A stretch of DNA of 49,120 bases from CAADGU01 sp964581605 (GTDB lineage Bacteria; Chloroflexota; Anaerolineae; Promineifilales; Promineifilaceae): NCBI GenBank assembly GCA_964581605.1, contig CAZOPF010000038.1, forward strand, positions 1 to 49,120, read 5' to 3'. A model generated the notes under the pieces. The model had not been told where the DNA came from. It saw only the letters and a program-made list of their open reading frames with translations, and did not search any database. Numbering within the stretch: position 1 is the stretch's first letter; each line of letters opens with the position of its first letter. Below, in pieces: positions 9,418-17,453 of this stretch. Both the position numbers and the translations under genes were made by a program.

Positions 9418-11097
9418 TCAGTTCTCTAAACGTGGCGTGTTAAAGATGCGCACGTAACGATTTGGCTCTTTGCCGTAGCTGTGCGAAACCAGGTTGGCCT
9501 GGCGCACCAACTGATGCTGGTAAGCGCGGATGGCCCGGCTGACGGGGGGTAAATCTACGCTTGACTGCCCGGCGTGAATCATCTGAATCCCCCGTTCCAC
9601 ATCGGCAATGCCGGTTTCAAACGGGTCTTCACCATCCTGATCATCCAGTTTCAACGCCTGCACCAGGAAGCTCTCCATCTGAGTGATGGTGTTGGCACGT
9701 AGGACGTAGACGGGCGTCCGCCGCCGCTCCGCGTCACGGATCAGTTGGCTGCGTTTGCGGTAGTAGCTTTTGAGCGTCACCAGCACATCGGCATCGGGCA
9801 GGGTATTGACCAGATTGATGCGTGCCCGCAGCCGCCGGGCGGCCTGCAAGAGCCGGTTACGCGCCACACCGTAGGCGTATACGTTCAACATGCCCGGTTC
9901 GGCCGTTGCCGAGGGCGTGACTTCTGGTTCGGGCGCAAAGCTGCCATTCACGGGTTTGGCCGCTGGCCGTTCGTCGCTGAAGATGCGCGTTTGCCCATTG
10001 CCACTGTCGCGGCGGTGGCGGCCATCGCGCCCATCACGGCCGTCACGCGCATCTCGTCGTCCGGTCACGGCCGTAGACGAGACCACCAGGCTCTTATCTT
10101 CCACTCGGATGCCCTGCTGGTTGTCCCGCGCCCGCAACTGCACATGCAACGGCTCGCCACGCAGCATCGCATCCACCGAACTGGTCACATCCGGGTGGAC
10201 CAACAGCTTTTCCCGGTCTTGAATTTCAATCAGCACGTCAAAAGTGGGGGGAGCGCGCCGCTCCAGCACCGTCTTTTGGGTGCCCCGCCGCCGGGCTTCT
10301 TCGTCGGACAGAGTGACGCTTTCAATGCCACCTACCAGGTCAGAGAGGGTGGGATTGAGCAGCAAGTTTTCCAGCGTCTTGCCGTGCGCCGTGCCAATCA
10401 ACTGCACACCCCGTTCGTTGATGGTGCGGGCGGCGGCCGCTTCCTGCTCGCGGCCAATTTCGTCAATGATGATCACTTCCGGGTTGTGGTTTTCCACGGC
10501 TTCAATCATCGTTTCGTGCTGGCGTGACGGCCGTGCTACCTGCATCCGCCGCGCCCGCCCCACCGCCGGGTGGGGAATGTCACCATCCCCGCCAATCTCG
10601 TTGGAGGTATCTACGATAACGACGCGCCGTTTTTCGGCCAGCACCCGCGCCATCTCCCGCAGCATGGTCGTTTTGCCCACGCCAGGCCGGCCCAGCAGCA
10701 AGACGCTGTGCCCTTCTTCGATGATGTCGGCGACAATGTCAATGGTGCCATACACCGCCCGTCCCACGCGGCAGGTCAGCCCCACCACATCACCACGCCG
10801 GTTGCGAATACCGGAGATGCGGTGCAGGGTGCGGGTGATGCCAGCCCGGTTATCGTCATCAAAATCGCCAATACCATCTATCACCTGGGCAATCTCGGCC
10901 GATGTCACTTCGCTCTGGCGCAGGATGATTTCACCATCCACGTAACGGGCGGTGGGCTGGCGGCCCAAATCCATAACCACTTCTAACAGGTCGGCTTCAC
11001 GGCCGTGTCGCTCAATTGGTTCTCGAATTGTTTCCGGCAGAATGGCTAACAGGAGTTGCAAATCTTCTTTGGTTTGTTGTTCCGACAATGTACTCAT
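9418..11097 (-). CDS. R3H-domain AAA-type ATPase (Ycf45/SpoIIIAA-like)
   Basis: A 559-residue predicted single-stranded nucleic-acid-binding ATPase. The ATPase core at about 110-300 resembles SpoIIIAA and cyanobacterial/plastid Ycf45, with Walker A GRPGVGKT (136-143), Walker B EVIIIDEIG (207-215) and TAHGKTLENL. A disordered linker with iterated RDGRDGRDGRH follows around 355-370, and part of its DNA carries ACGGCCGT. The last 40 residues are an R3H domain (HQLVRQANLVSHSYGKEPNR). Ycf45-like proteins are found mainly in cyanobacteria, Chloroflexi and Deinococcus-like lineages; their cellular role is not established. TGA is its stop codon. Confidence 0.88.
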   Translation of the reverse strand: MSTLSEQQTKEDLQLLLAILPETIREPIERHGREADLLEVVMDLGRQPTARYVDGEIILRQSEVTSAEIAQVIDGIGDFDDDNRAGITRTLHRISGIRNRRGDVVGLTCRVGRAVYGTIDIVADIIEEGHSVLLLGRPGVGKTTMLREMARVLAEKRRVVIVDTSNEIGGDGDIPHPAVGRARRMQVARPSRQHETMIEAVENHNPEVIIIDEIGREQEAAAARTINERGVQLIGTAHGKTLENLLLNPTLSDLVGGIESVTLSDEEARRRGTQKTVLERRAPPTFDVLIEIQDREKLLVHPDVTSSVDAMLRGEPLHVQLRARDNQQGIRVEDKSLVVSSTAVTGRRDARDGRDGRDGRHRRDSGNGQTRIFSDERPAAKPVNGSFAPEPEVTPSATAEPGMLNVYAYGVARNRLLQAARRLRARINLVNTLPDADVLVTLKSYYRKRSQLIRDAERRRTPVYVLRANTITQMESFLVQALKLDDQDGEDPFETGIADVERGIQMIHAGQSSVDLPPVSRAIRAYQHQLVRQANLVSHSYGKEPNRYVRIFNTPRLEN

Positions 11098-11108
11098 AAT
11101 TGGGGGAT

Positions 11109-11169
11109 GGGCGAGGCAGGTGGAAAAGATTGATGATGCTGGACAACTTGTGGCCCACCTGCCTCGCCC
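11109..11169. repeat. Perfect 15-base inverted repeat (family D)
   Basis: GGGCGAGGCAGGTGG (11109-11123) is exactly complementary to 11155-11169, with a 31-base loop. The right arm abuts the stop codon of the downstream gene. Similar GGCGAGGC or GGGCAGGC stems occur at 19127-19158 and 21495-21541. It may act as a terminator without a U-tract or as a processing site. Confidence 0.65.
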
Positions 11170-12219
11170 CTACGATTTGTCTTTTGTAACCGGAGGATAC
11201 CAGTTACGCATCATCGGCGTTGTGGGGGAAACGGGTTGGATTTCCAATAACGCCGAGAGATCGGCGGCCGATTTTTGCACATGGTGAACAGTATGCTTCA
11301 CCATCACCGCCTGGCTGCCCCATAAGGTGAAGTTGGTGCGTGCCAGCGCGTTTTGAATCCAGCTCTGGTAACGACGCACGCAGCAGTAAACGGGGTGTGT
11401 CAGCCGGGGCGGGGTGATGTGCAGCACGGCCGTTAAAATTTCTTCCACTCTGGCTTCGGCATTTGGATGCACAAACAGGCGCATCCAGGTGGCTGCCGGG
11501 CCATCATGGAGCTGAACAAATGCGGCTAATTCACCATCTTCACGTAACACCCATCCTGTGCCCTCGCCTGGCGGCGGCAGAGGTTCCACCATTTGCACCA
11601 GACGCGGTACCGTATTGGCATATAACAATTGTATATCCCAGTCATCTGCTTCCTGGCGCGGCCGTAACAATTCCGCGCCGTTATGGGGCACAAACTCAGA
11701 AATGGCCCAAATATCCTGGCGGGTATAGACCACAAAACCCGCCCGCCGCAAAATGGGCAGTTCTGGCCCCAATTCGTCCACTTCGGCCACCAGACTGACG
11801 ATCCCTCGACGGCCGGCTTCGATGACCGCCTGATCCAGCAGCGGCAGCCACACCTGTTCATTGATAGCTGGCGGTGTAGTGGGTGGGGGCACGGCCGTGT
11901 CGTCATTTGGTACGGCCGTGTCATTCGTCGCCCCCACAAACAAAATCTGCGCCAACGGGCTGCCTTCCACCAGACCAAGCTGGATAAACCCGGCCGTCGT
12001 CCGATTTTCCGATTTCCAAACATACGTAGGAAAATCCCCACCGACAATACCAAATAACGCCCCTCGCACCGGGTTCACATTCCGGGTCAGGGCGCTCTCC
12101 GTATGGAGCGAAACACCATGCTCACTCAGCCGGTGTACGAGAGCCACATCGCGCAAATGGAAAGGGCGTATCATGTCATTGGGGAGTGTAACAAGCGCCA
12201 TATACCGGCGCAACTTCAT
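11170..12219 (-). CDS. GNAT-like acetyltransferase-fold protein, function unknown
   Basis: A 349-residue cytoplasmic protein with two weak GNAT-like halves: an N-terminal part (MALVTLPNDMIRPFHLRDVALVHRL) and a C-terminal part (VLREDGELAAFVQLHDG, then FVHPNAE). The acetyl-CoA loop is not convincing, so activity is doubtful. A linker at about 100-120 carries DTAVP twice, each from an ACGGCCGT octamer. A TATAAT ends six bases before the ATG at 12219, with no Shine-Dalgarno between them, which suggests a leaderless mRNA. An upstream TTG at 12237 is a less likely start. It diverges from the sdh operon. Confidence 0.6.
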   Translation of the reverse strand: MKLRRYMALVTLPNDMIRPFHLRDVALVHRLSEHGVSLHTESALTRNVNPVRGALFGIVGGDFPTYVWKSENRTTAGFIQLGLVEGSPLAQILFVGATNDTAVPNDDTAVPPPTTPPAINEQVWLPLLDQAVIEAGRRGIVSLVAEVDELGPELPILRRAGFVVYTRQDIWAISEFVPHNGAELLRPRQEADDWDIQLLYANTVPRLVQMVEPLPPPGEGTGWVLREDGELAAFVQLHDGPAATWMRLFVHPNAEARVEEILTAVLHITPPRLTHPVYCCVRRYQSWIQNALARTNFTLWGSQAVMVKHTVHHVQKSAADLSALLEIQPVSPTTPMMRNWYPPVTKDKS

Positions 12220-12288
12220 GGCCGGATTATACACCAAAAATTAACCGCCCTTTTTTAAACCCAAATACCTGCCCACTAAAGAGAACGT

Positions 12289-12297
12289 TGCTATAAT
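12289..12297 (+). promoter_or_regulatory. Extended -10 promoter of the sdh operon
   Basis: TGCTATAAT at 12289-12297 is a consensus -10 with an extended TGn element. Only a poor -35 is visible 17 bases upstream, as is common for extended -10 promoters. The leader to sdhC would be about 100 bases and contains the hairpin at 12325-12381. Confidence 0.6.
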
Positions 12298-12324
12298 CAC
12301 GTCCACTTTACTATCTGTAAGTGC

Positions 12325-12381
12325 GTAATTGGGCGATCAGGTAATTAAGCCAATTACTCAATTACCTGATTACCCAATTAC
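12325..12381. repeat. GTAATTGGG inverted repeat in the sdhC leader (family A)
   Basis: The left arm 12325-12347 and right arm 12359-12381 are complementary over 23 positions with about two mismatches, around an 11-base loop. Each arm is itself made of iterated GTAATT units. The hairpin ends 10 bases before the sdhC Shine-Dalgarno, so it could affect transcription or translation of the operon. Related copies lie at 15938-15993 and 17454-17509. Confidence 0.75.
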
Positions 12382-12403
12382 CGTTCTGAGAGGAAGGAAA
12401 ACA

Positions 12404-12853
12404 ATGTCTACACTGGTACTCACCATACGCGAAAGTATTCGCTATCGCGGCCGTAGTGGTCATCTCAGTTGGATGGCCCATCGCATCTCCGGTTTAGCCA
12501 TCCTCGCTTTTCTGGTCATGCACGTCTGGGACACGGCCAACGCCAACTTCTACCCGCAACTGTATGAATGGTCTATTGCGCTATTCAAACATCCCCTCTT
12601 TGCTCTGGGTGAAATCGCCCTGATGGCGGCCGTGCTTTACCACGCCTTCAACGGTATCCGCATCACCATCATGGACTTCAAGCCGGAATTGTGGAAACAC
12701 CAGGCACGCAGCGCCACCATTGTCTGGGTGCTGTTTTTTGTCATTTTCATCCCCATCGCTCTGCTGATGTTCAATGAATTGATACAGGGCTGCACAGAGC
12801 GAGGCGCCGCCTGCTGGCAAATTCCCAGCCTGGCCAACTACCTGAACTCGTAA
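12404..12853 (+). CDS. sdhC: Succinate dehydrogenase cytochrome b subunit
   Basis: A 149-residue membrane anchor of complex II, carrying heme b and the quinone site. Three hydrophobic segments lie at about 27-47, 67-87 and 105-130. The signature SGHLSWMAHRISGLAIL with a following VMHVWD gives candidate heme and quinone residues; histidines occur in the first and second helices. The ATG at 12404 follows AGGAAGG. It heads a compact operon, sdhC-sdhD-sdhA-sdhB. The in-frame region upstream of 12404 is repeat sequence and not part of the protein. Confidence 0.92.
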   Translation: MSTLVLTIRESIRYRGRSGHLSWMAHRISGLAILAFLVMHVWDTANANFYPQLYEWSIALFKHPLFALGEIALMAAVLYHAFNGIRITIMDFKPELWKHQARSATIVWVLFFVIFIPIALLMFNELIQGCTERGAACWQIPSLANYLNS

Positions 12854-12873
12854 CGCGATTTTGCAAAATCGCG
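12854..12873. repeat. Perfect 20-base palindrome between sdhC and sdhD (family H)
   Basis: CGCGATTTTGCAAAATCGCG starts on the base after the sdhC stop codon. A very similar GATTTTGCAAATCG stem recurs at 24431-24471. It would form a 10-base-pair stem with little or no loop in RNA, or act as a dyad binding site. Confidence 0.8.
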
Positions 12874-12897
12874 CCACCTTTCCAAAGGAGTTAAACC

Positions 12898-13275
12898 ATG
12901 ACCACAACTACCGGTCTCACCCATCGTAAAGTTGCTGTGCCCTCCAATTTAGAAAGACGCGCTTTTCTGTTTATGCGTCTGTCAGGCGCAGCCCTGCTTA
13001 TCCTGGCCGTCGGCCACATGATGATCCAACACGTCCTCAACAGCAGCCAAAACCTGACGCTGCAATTTGTGGCCGACCAGTGGAGTTCCTGGGGCTGGAA
13101 AGCGTATGACATGCTGCTGCTCTTTTTTGCCATCACACACGGCTTTAACGGCCTGCGTAATGTGCTGGAAGATTACATCCATAACCGCGGCGCTGTCCTC
13201 TGGATCAATCGCTTTTTATTCGTTTTTGCAATCCTGACCATCATTTGGGCGGGCATTGCTATTGCATCGTTTTAA
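12898..13275 (+). CDS. sdhD: Succinate dehydrogenase membrane anchor subunit
   Basis: A 125-residue second membrane anchor of complex II. Three transmembrane helices lie at about 24-44, 60-83 and 100-122. The histidine-containing segment AVGHMMIQHVLN is in the first helix and LLFFAITHGFNGLRNVLEDY in the second; the latter is typical of SdhD/FrdD heme and quinone binding. The Shine-Dalgarno AAAGGAG lies eight bases before the ATG. It pairs with SdhC to hold the SdhAB head on the inner face of the membrane. Confidence 0.92.
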   Translation: MTTTTGLTHRKVAVPSNLERRAFLFMRLSGAALLILAVGHMMIQHVLNSSQNLTLQFVADQWSSWGWKAYDMLLLFFAITHGFNGLRNVLEDYIHNRGAVLWINRFLFVFAILTIIWAGIAIASF

Positions 13276-13283
13276 TATCGTTT

Positions 13284-13330
13284 GTAGTGGGCGAATCATC
13301 GCCCATTGACGGCGATAAATCGCCTACTAC
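13284..13330 (+). repeat. Double mini-palindrome GCGAT element (family C, copy 1)
   Basis: The sdhD-sdhA gap holds GGGCGA-atca-TCGCCC (13289-13304) and GGCGAT-aa-ATCGCC (13311-13324), enclosed by an outer pair GTAGTGGGCGA / TCGCCTACTAC. The same two-hairpin design, including a trailing CGAAC, is found at 18238-18281. Confidence 0.7.
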
Positions 13331-13351
13331 GAACTTTGAGGAAGAGGCAAC

Positions 13352-15136
13352 ATGGCAGAAGTGAAAACACACACATTTGACGCCGTTATCGTCGGCGCGG
13401 GCGGGGCCGGCTTGATGGCCGCCCTGTATGCCAGCAAAAGCGCGAATGTGGCCGTTATTTCTAAGTTGTACCCTACCCGCTCCCACACCGGGGCGGCGTT
13501 GGGCGGTATTGGCGCGGCGCTGGGAAACAATGGGGAAGACCATTGGGAGTGGCACGCCTATGACACGGTGAAGGGGTCTGATTATCTGGCTGACCAGGAC
13601 GCCGTGGACGTATTGTGCCGCGAGGCCGTCGAGACCGTCTATGAATTGGAGCATATGGGGCTACCCTTTGACCGCACATCAGAAGGGCGCATTTCGCAGC
13701 GTCGTTTTGGCGGCCATACGAATAATGAGACGGGCAAGCCGGTGCCCCGCGCCTGCCACGCCGCCGACCGCACCGGCCACATGATTTTGCAAACCCTTTA
13801 CCAGCAGTGCATCAAGAACAACGTCACCTTTTTTGACGAATATCATGTGGTGGATTTGATTCGGGTGGAGAATACCGTGCGCGGCGTGGTGGCCGTGCAA
13901 ATCAGTACCGGCGAATTCCACATTTTCCACAGCAAGGCGGTGCATTTTGCTACCGGCGGTTGGGGGAAATGTTGGGAAGTAACGTCTAACGCCCATTCGT
14001 TGACGGGGGATGGAGCGGCCATTTGCCTGCGGCGGGGGATTCCGTTGGAAGATATGGAGTTTTTCCAGTTTCACCCGACGGGCATTTTTAAGTTGGGGAT
14101 TCTGATAACGGAAGGGGTGCGTGGCGAGGGCGGCATTTTGCTCAACGGGCTGGGGGAGCGTTTTATGGAGCGGTACGCGCCGACGATTAAGGATTTAGCC
14201 AGCCGGGATGTGGTCAGCCGGGCGATCTTTCTGGAGCTTCAGGCGGGACGGGGGATCAATGGCAAGAATTACGTGCATCTGGATGTACGGCCAGAGACGG
14301 TGAATTATTACTTTGAGCAGGCGGGGGACAGCCGCCGCATTACCAAAGAGTTTATCGAGGAGAAATTGGCGGAGACGGTGGATTTGGGGCGGACGTATCT
14401 GGGCATTGACCCGGTGCATGAGCCGATTCCGATTCAACCGACGGCGCATTATGCCATGGGGGGGATTCCGACGGATGTGGACGGCCGTGTCCTCCTCGAT
14501 GCCCAAAACACGCCGTTGCCTGGTCTCTATGCGGCTGGCGAATGTGCCTGTGTTTCTGTACACGGGGCCAACCGGTTGGGGACCAATTCATTGGTAGACT
14601 TGGTGGTGTTCGGCCGTCGCTCCGGCGTGCATATGGGGCAGTATTGTCAGCAAACGGAACTGCTGCCTCTGCCGGAAAACGCGGCCAACGAGGTAATGGC
14701 GGAGTTTGAGCGCATTCGCAATGGCAGCGGTGGTGTGAAATCATATGACCTGCGGCGGCGGATGCAGGCGACGATGATGGCAAATGTGGGCGTCTTCCGC
14801 ACGGAAGAGTTAATGAATAATGCGTTGCAAGAACTGCGGCAGTTACGGTTGGAGTACGGCCGTAACCTGCAAATTGATGACAAAGGCAAGCAGTTCAACA
14901 GCGACCTGCTGGAAGCGTGGGAAGTGGGCTGTTTGTTAGAACTGTCCGAAGTGACGGCAACGGCCGCCCTGGCCCGCACGGAAAGCCGCGGTGGCCATGC
15001 CCGCGACGACTACCCCAAACGCAACGACGAGCAATGGCTCAAACATAGCCTTTGTTTTGCCCAAGGCGAAAGCTACCGGCTGGATTACAAACCGGTGGTG
15101 TTGGGGCGGTATCAGCCGAAAGAGAGAGTTTATTGA
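13352..15136 (+). CDS. sdhA: Succinate dehydrogenase flavoprotein subunit
   Basis: Oxidises succinate to fumarate and passes electrons to the SdhB clusters. The 594 residues are standard. The FAD-binding Rossmann motif is AVIVGAGGAGLMAA (11-24). His45 in TRSHTGAALGG is the residue that carries covalent FAD in this family. Further matches are QFHPTGI, GGIPTDVDGRVL and ANRLGTNSLVDLVVFGRRSG. The C-terminal region contains ESRGGHARDDYPKRND, where His-Ala-Arg-Asp is conserved. The fumarate reductase direction cannot be excluded from sequence, but the operon order and subunits fit an oxidative complex II. Confidence 0.96.
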   Translation: MAEVKTHTFDAVIVGAGGAGLMAALYASKSANVAVISKLYPTRSHTGAALGGIGAALGNNGEDHWEWHAYDTVKGSDYLADQDAVDVLCREAVETVYELEHMGLPFDRTSEGRISQRRFGGHTNNETGKPVPRACHAADRTGHMILQTLYQQCIKNNVTFFDEYHVVDLIRVENTVRGVVAVQISTGEFHIFHSKAVHFATGGWGKCWEVTSNAHSLTGDGAAICLRRGIPLEDMEFFQFHPTGIFKLGILITEGVRGEGGILLNGLGERFMERYAPTIKDLASRDVVSRAIFLELQAGRGINGKNYVHLDVRPETVNYYFEQAGDSRRITKEFIEEKLAETVDLGRTYLGIDPVHEPIPIQPTAHYAMGGIPTDVDGRVLLDAQNTPLPGLYAAGECACVSVHGANRLGTNSLVDLVVFGRRSGVHMGQYCQQTELLPLPENAANEVMAEFERIRNGSGGVKSYDLRRRMQATMMANVGVFRTEELMNNALQELRQLRLEYGRNLQIDDKGKQFNSDLLEAWEVGCLLELSEVTATAALARTESRGGHARDDYPKRNDEQWLKHSLCFAQGESYRLDYKPVVLGRYQPKERVY

Positions 15137-15200
15137 TAGTGAGCAGTGAGCAGTGAGCAGTGAACGGTTACTGCTCACCGCTCACTGTTTACTGCTTACT
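15137..15200 (+). repeat. AGTGAGC iterated inverted repeat filling the sdhA-sdhB gap (family B)
   Basis: From the base after the sdhA stop codon, AGTGAGC is repeated about four times (15139-15165). It is followed by complementary TACTGCTCAC and CGCTCACTG units to 15200, which pair imperfectly over roughly 30 positions. The element occupies nearly the whole gap and ends just before the sdhB Shine-Dalgarno (CGGAGAA). Confidence 0.8.
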
Positions 15201-15212
15201 TCGGAGAAGAAC

Positions 15213-15935
15213 ATGCAAGTACAAATTCGCATTCGCCGTTTTAACCCGGAAAAAGATAGCAAACCCTGGTGGGGTGAATATACGCTGAAAGACGCGAACT
15301 CAACTGATTCGGTGTTGGATTTGCTGCATCGCATCAAGTGGGAACAGGATGGCACATTGACGCTGCGCCGCTCCTGTGGATTAGGGGTGTGTGGCTCGGA
15401 TGCCATGCGCATTAACGGCGCCAACCGGCTGGCCTGCAAAACGTTGGTGTCGCGCATTGCCAAAGCGGGCAGCGATCAGGCCAAAATCCAGGTAGAACCC
15501 GTTTTAGGATTGCGAGTGATTAAAGATTTGGTGGTGGATATGGAGCCATTTTTTGCCCACTACCGCTCGGTGCTGCCCTATTTTGTGAACGACAATTTGC
15601 CGGCCGACGGCCGTGAATTCCTGCAATCCCCCGAAGACCGTGCCCGCTTTGACGACACCACCAAATGTATCCTCTGCGCGGCCTGCACTACCTCCTGCCC
15701 CAGCTTTTGGGCCAATGGCAACTACGTGGGGCCAGCGGCCATTGTGCAGGCACATCGCTTTATCTTTGACAGCCGCGATCAGGCGGCTGAAGAGCGGCTC
15801 AAGGTGGTGGGGGATTCATTTGGCGTCTGGCGCTGCCGCACCAACTTCAACTGCACCAACGCCTGCCCCCGTGAAATTGAGGTGACGAAGGCGATTGCTG
15901 AAGTGAAAGGGGTTTTGGCGAGAGGGGAGATATAA
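15213..15935 (+). CDS. sdhB: Succinate dehydrogenase iron-sulfur subunit
   Basis: A 240-residue electron-transfer subunit linking SdhA flavin to the membrane quinone site. The [2Fe-2S] cysteines are in SCGLGVCGSDAM plus a later ACK. The [4Fe-4S] motif is CILCAACTTSCP and the [3Fe-4S]/[4Fe-4S] partner is CTNACPREIEV. The ATG at 15213 follows GGAGAAGAAC. An upstream in-frame ATG at 15153 lies inside the AGTGAGC repeat and is not used in my call. It is the last gene of the operon and is followed at once by a strong hairpin. Confidence 0.95.
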   Translation: MQVQIRIRRFNPEKDSKPWWGEYTLKDANSTDSVLDLLHRIKWEQDGTLTLRRSCGLGVCGSDAMRINGANRLACKTLVSRIAKAGSDQAKIQVEPVLGLRVIKDLVVDMEPFFAHYRSVLPYFVNDNLPADGREFLQSPEDRARFDDTTKCILCAACTTSCPSFWANGNYVGPAAIVQAHRFIFDSRDQAAEERLKVVGDSFGVWRCRTNFNCTNACPREIEVTKAIAEVKGVLARGEI

Positions 15936-15937
15936 AG

Positions 15938-15993
15938 GTAATTGGGTAATTAGGTAATTAGGCAATTACGTAATTACCCAATTACCCAATTAC
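15938..15993. terminator. GTAATTGGG hairpin between convergent sdhB and FKBP gene (family A)
   Basis: Arms 15938-15960 and 15971-15993 are complementary over 23 positions with a single mismatch, around a 10-base loop. Each arm is three tandem GTAATT(G/A)GG units. It begins two bases after the sdhB stop codon and ends three bases before the stop of the convergent lipoprotein gene, so it is well placed to end both transcripts, although it lacks a classic U-tract. Confidence 0.7.
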
Positions 15994-15996
15994 TGC

Positions 15997-17268
15997 TTAC
16001 TGTGCTGGTGTAATTTCCAGGAGTTCAATCTCAAAAATCAGGTTAGCGTTGGGGGGGATGGGGCCGCCGCCCGCTTCGCCATAACCGAGCGCCGGAGGAA
16101 CAATAATTTGCGCTTTGCCACCTGCTGGGGTCAGCATCAATCCTTCCTCGAAGCCGGGAATAGTACCACCTGAGCCAATGACTACATCCAATGGCAAACC
16201 GCGCTGCACGGATGAGTCAATCATCGTGCCATCTTCCAGCCAGAGGGTGTAGTGCAAGGAAACAGTATCACCAGCCTGCGGGGTGGGGCCGCTGCCTTCG
16301 GTGATGGTGTAATACTTCAGGCCACTGTCGGTTACGGTGAAGTCGGCGTCGTCTACGGCCGTAGGTTTTGGCGCTTCTTGTGTCTCCAACAATGTAATCT
16401 CAAACACGTAGGTCGCCCCACTGCCATCAGCCAGTTCCGGCGGCAGTGTTAGTTGTGCCCGGCCCCCTTCACGCAGCAACAAAAGCCCTTCATCCAGCCC
16501 CGGCAATGAGCTGTTGCTGCCCAGAATAAAGGTGTAGGGTGTGCCACGATCAATGGTTGAATCCAGGAATGTGCCATCGGCCAGCCACAATTGGAAATCT
16601 ACGGAAACCATATCACCTTCTTGCGGCGCATCACCATCTCCTTCTTCAAAGATGTAATACATCAAACCGCTGTCGGTGGTGGTGATATCTTCTTCGGCAA
16701 TCTCGGTTGGTTTGGGCGTGGGCGTTACCTCTACCAATTCCACTTCAAAAATCAAGGTGGCGTCTGGCGGAATGGGGCCACTGCCGGATGGGCCATAACC
16801 CAGTTCTGAGGGAATAATCAGCCGGGCTTTACCCCCTTCGTTCATCAGAGCAATGCCTTCGTCCCAGCCGGGGATGACCTGCCCCTGCCCCAACGTAAAG
16901 CGGAACGGCTCGCCGCCAACGGAACTGTCAAACTCGGTGCCATCTTCGAGTGTGCCTGTGTAATGCACGGCTACCATATCACCGGGCTGTGGCTGGGGGC
17001 CGGTTCCGGCTTCAATCTCTATGTATTCCAACCCGCTGGCGGTGGTGGTGGAACCTGTGCTGGAATGGCTGGTTGTTTCGGACTCTTCTGTGGTGGTTTC
17101 TTCGCCAACGGCCGTATCATCATCATGTGCCGCTTCTTCTTCGCTGCCTTCAACACCCGGCATGTCCGGTTGGGCATCCCCACTGCGGGCAGAAGGGCCA
17201 CAGGCTGCCAGAATCAGGCTGAACAACAACAGCAGCCCAATCCACCAATTTCTTTTCATTAAGTTCAT
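15997..17268 (-). CDS. Lipoprotein with three tandem FKBP-type peptidyl-prolyl isomerase domains
   Basis: A 423-residue extracytoplasmic folding factor. The signal peptide ends in a lipobox, LILAAC, with Cys near residue 23. An acidic Ser/Thr-rich spacer runs to about 75 and includes DDDTAVGEE from an ACGGCCGT octamer. Three FKBP domains follow at about 80-185, 195-300 and 315-423. Domains 1 and 3 keep the full core (VHYTGTLEDGTEFDSS, GWDEGIALM, SELGYG, IPPDATLIFEVEL). Domain 2 has lost the GYG and IPP segment and is probably structural or substrate-binding only. The Shine-Dalgarno AGGAG is nine bases before the ATG at 17268. Confidence 0.92.
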   Translation of the reverse strand: MNLMKRNWWIGLLLLFSLILAACGPSARSGDAQPDMPGVEGSEEEAAHDDDTAVGEETTTEESETTSHSSTGSTTTASGLEYIEIEAGTGPQPQPGDMVAVHYTGTLEDGTEFDSSVGGEPFRFTLGQGQVIPGWDEGIALMNEGGKARLIIPSELGYGPSGSGPIPPDATLIFEVELVEVTPTPKPTEIAEEDITTTDSGLMYYIFEEGDGDAPQEGDMVSVDFQLWLADGTFLDSTIDRGTPYTFILGSNSSLPGLDEGLLLLREGGRAQLTLPPELADGSGATYVFEITLLETQEAPKPTAVDDADFTVTDSGLKYYTITEGSGPTPQAGDTVSLHYTLWLEDGTMIDSSVQRGLPLDVVIGSGGTIPGFEEGLMLTPAGGKAQIIVPPALGYGEAGGGPIPPNANLIFEIELLEITPAQ

Positions 17269-17300
17269 TGATTTTCACTCCTTTGCATAAACAAAATAAA

Positions 17301-17328
17301 AGCCGGAGCGGACACGGCCGTTCCGGCT
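17301..17328 (-). terminator. Rho-independent-like terminator
   Basis: On the minus strand, AGCCGGA...TCCGGCT (arms 17322-17328 and 17301-17307) is followed by TTTTATTTTG. The loop contains ACGGCCGT. It would end transcripts arriving from the acyltransferase gene, about 260 bases upstream, before the FKBP gene starts. Confidence 0.55.
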
Positions 17329-17347
17329 GGCTTTCTTACCGGTTAGG

Positions 17348-17389
17348 GGTAATCAGTTTTCGGTAATCGGTTTTCGGGAACCGGATTTC
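17348..17389 (+). repeat. Period-14 tandem repeat, three units (family G)
   Basis: GGTAATCAGTTTTC (17348-17361), GGTAATCGGTTTTC (17362-17375) and GGGAACCGGATTTC (17376-17389) are contiguous and differ by one to five bases. The unit is itself two halves of seven (GGTAATC, GGTTTTC). Confidence 0.75.
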
Positions 17390-17453
17390 AGGCCACGTTT
17401 TACCCGCCACGTTCCCACATGTTAAGTGATCGTTTGCAAATAAGTTAGCGATT

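Noticed and set aside
9745..10945. Plus-strand reading frames opposite the R3H ATPase
   Set aside because: They are mirror frames of a GC-rich gene with clear Walker and R3H motifs, and have no recognisable domain.
12329..12403. In-frame upstream extension of sdhC
   Set aside because: The extra 25 codons are read from the GTAATTGGG hairpin, and a good Shine-Dalgarno sits before the ATG at 12404.
15137..15200. CRISPR array
   Set aside because: The units are about 7 bases, contiguous and without spacers, and the second half is inverted; no cas gene is present.
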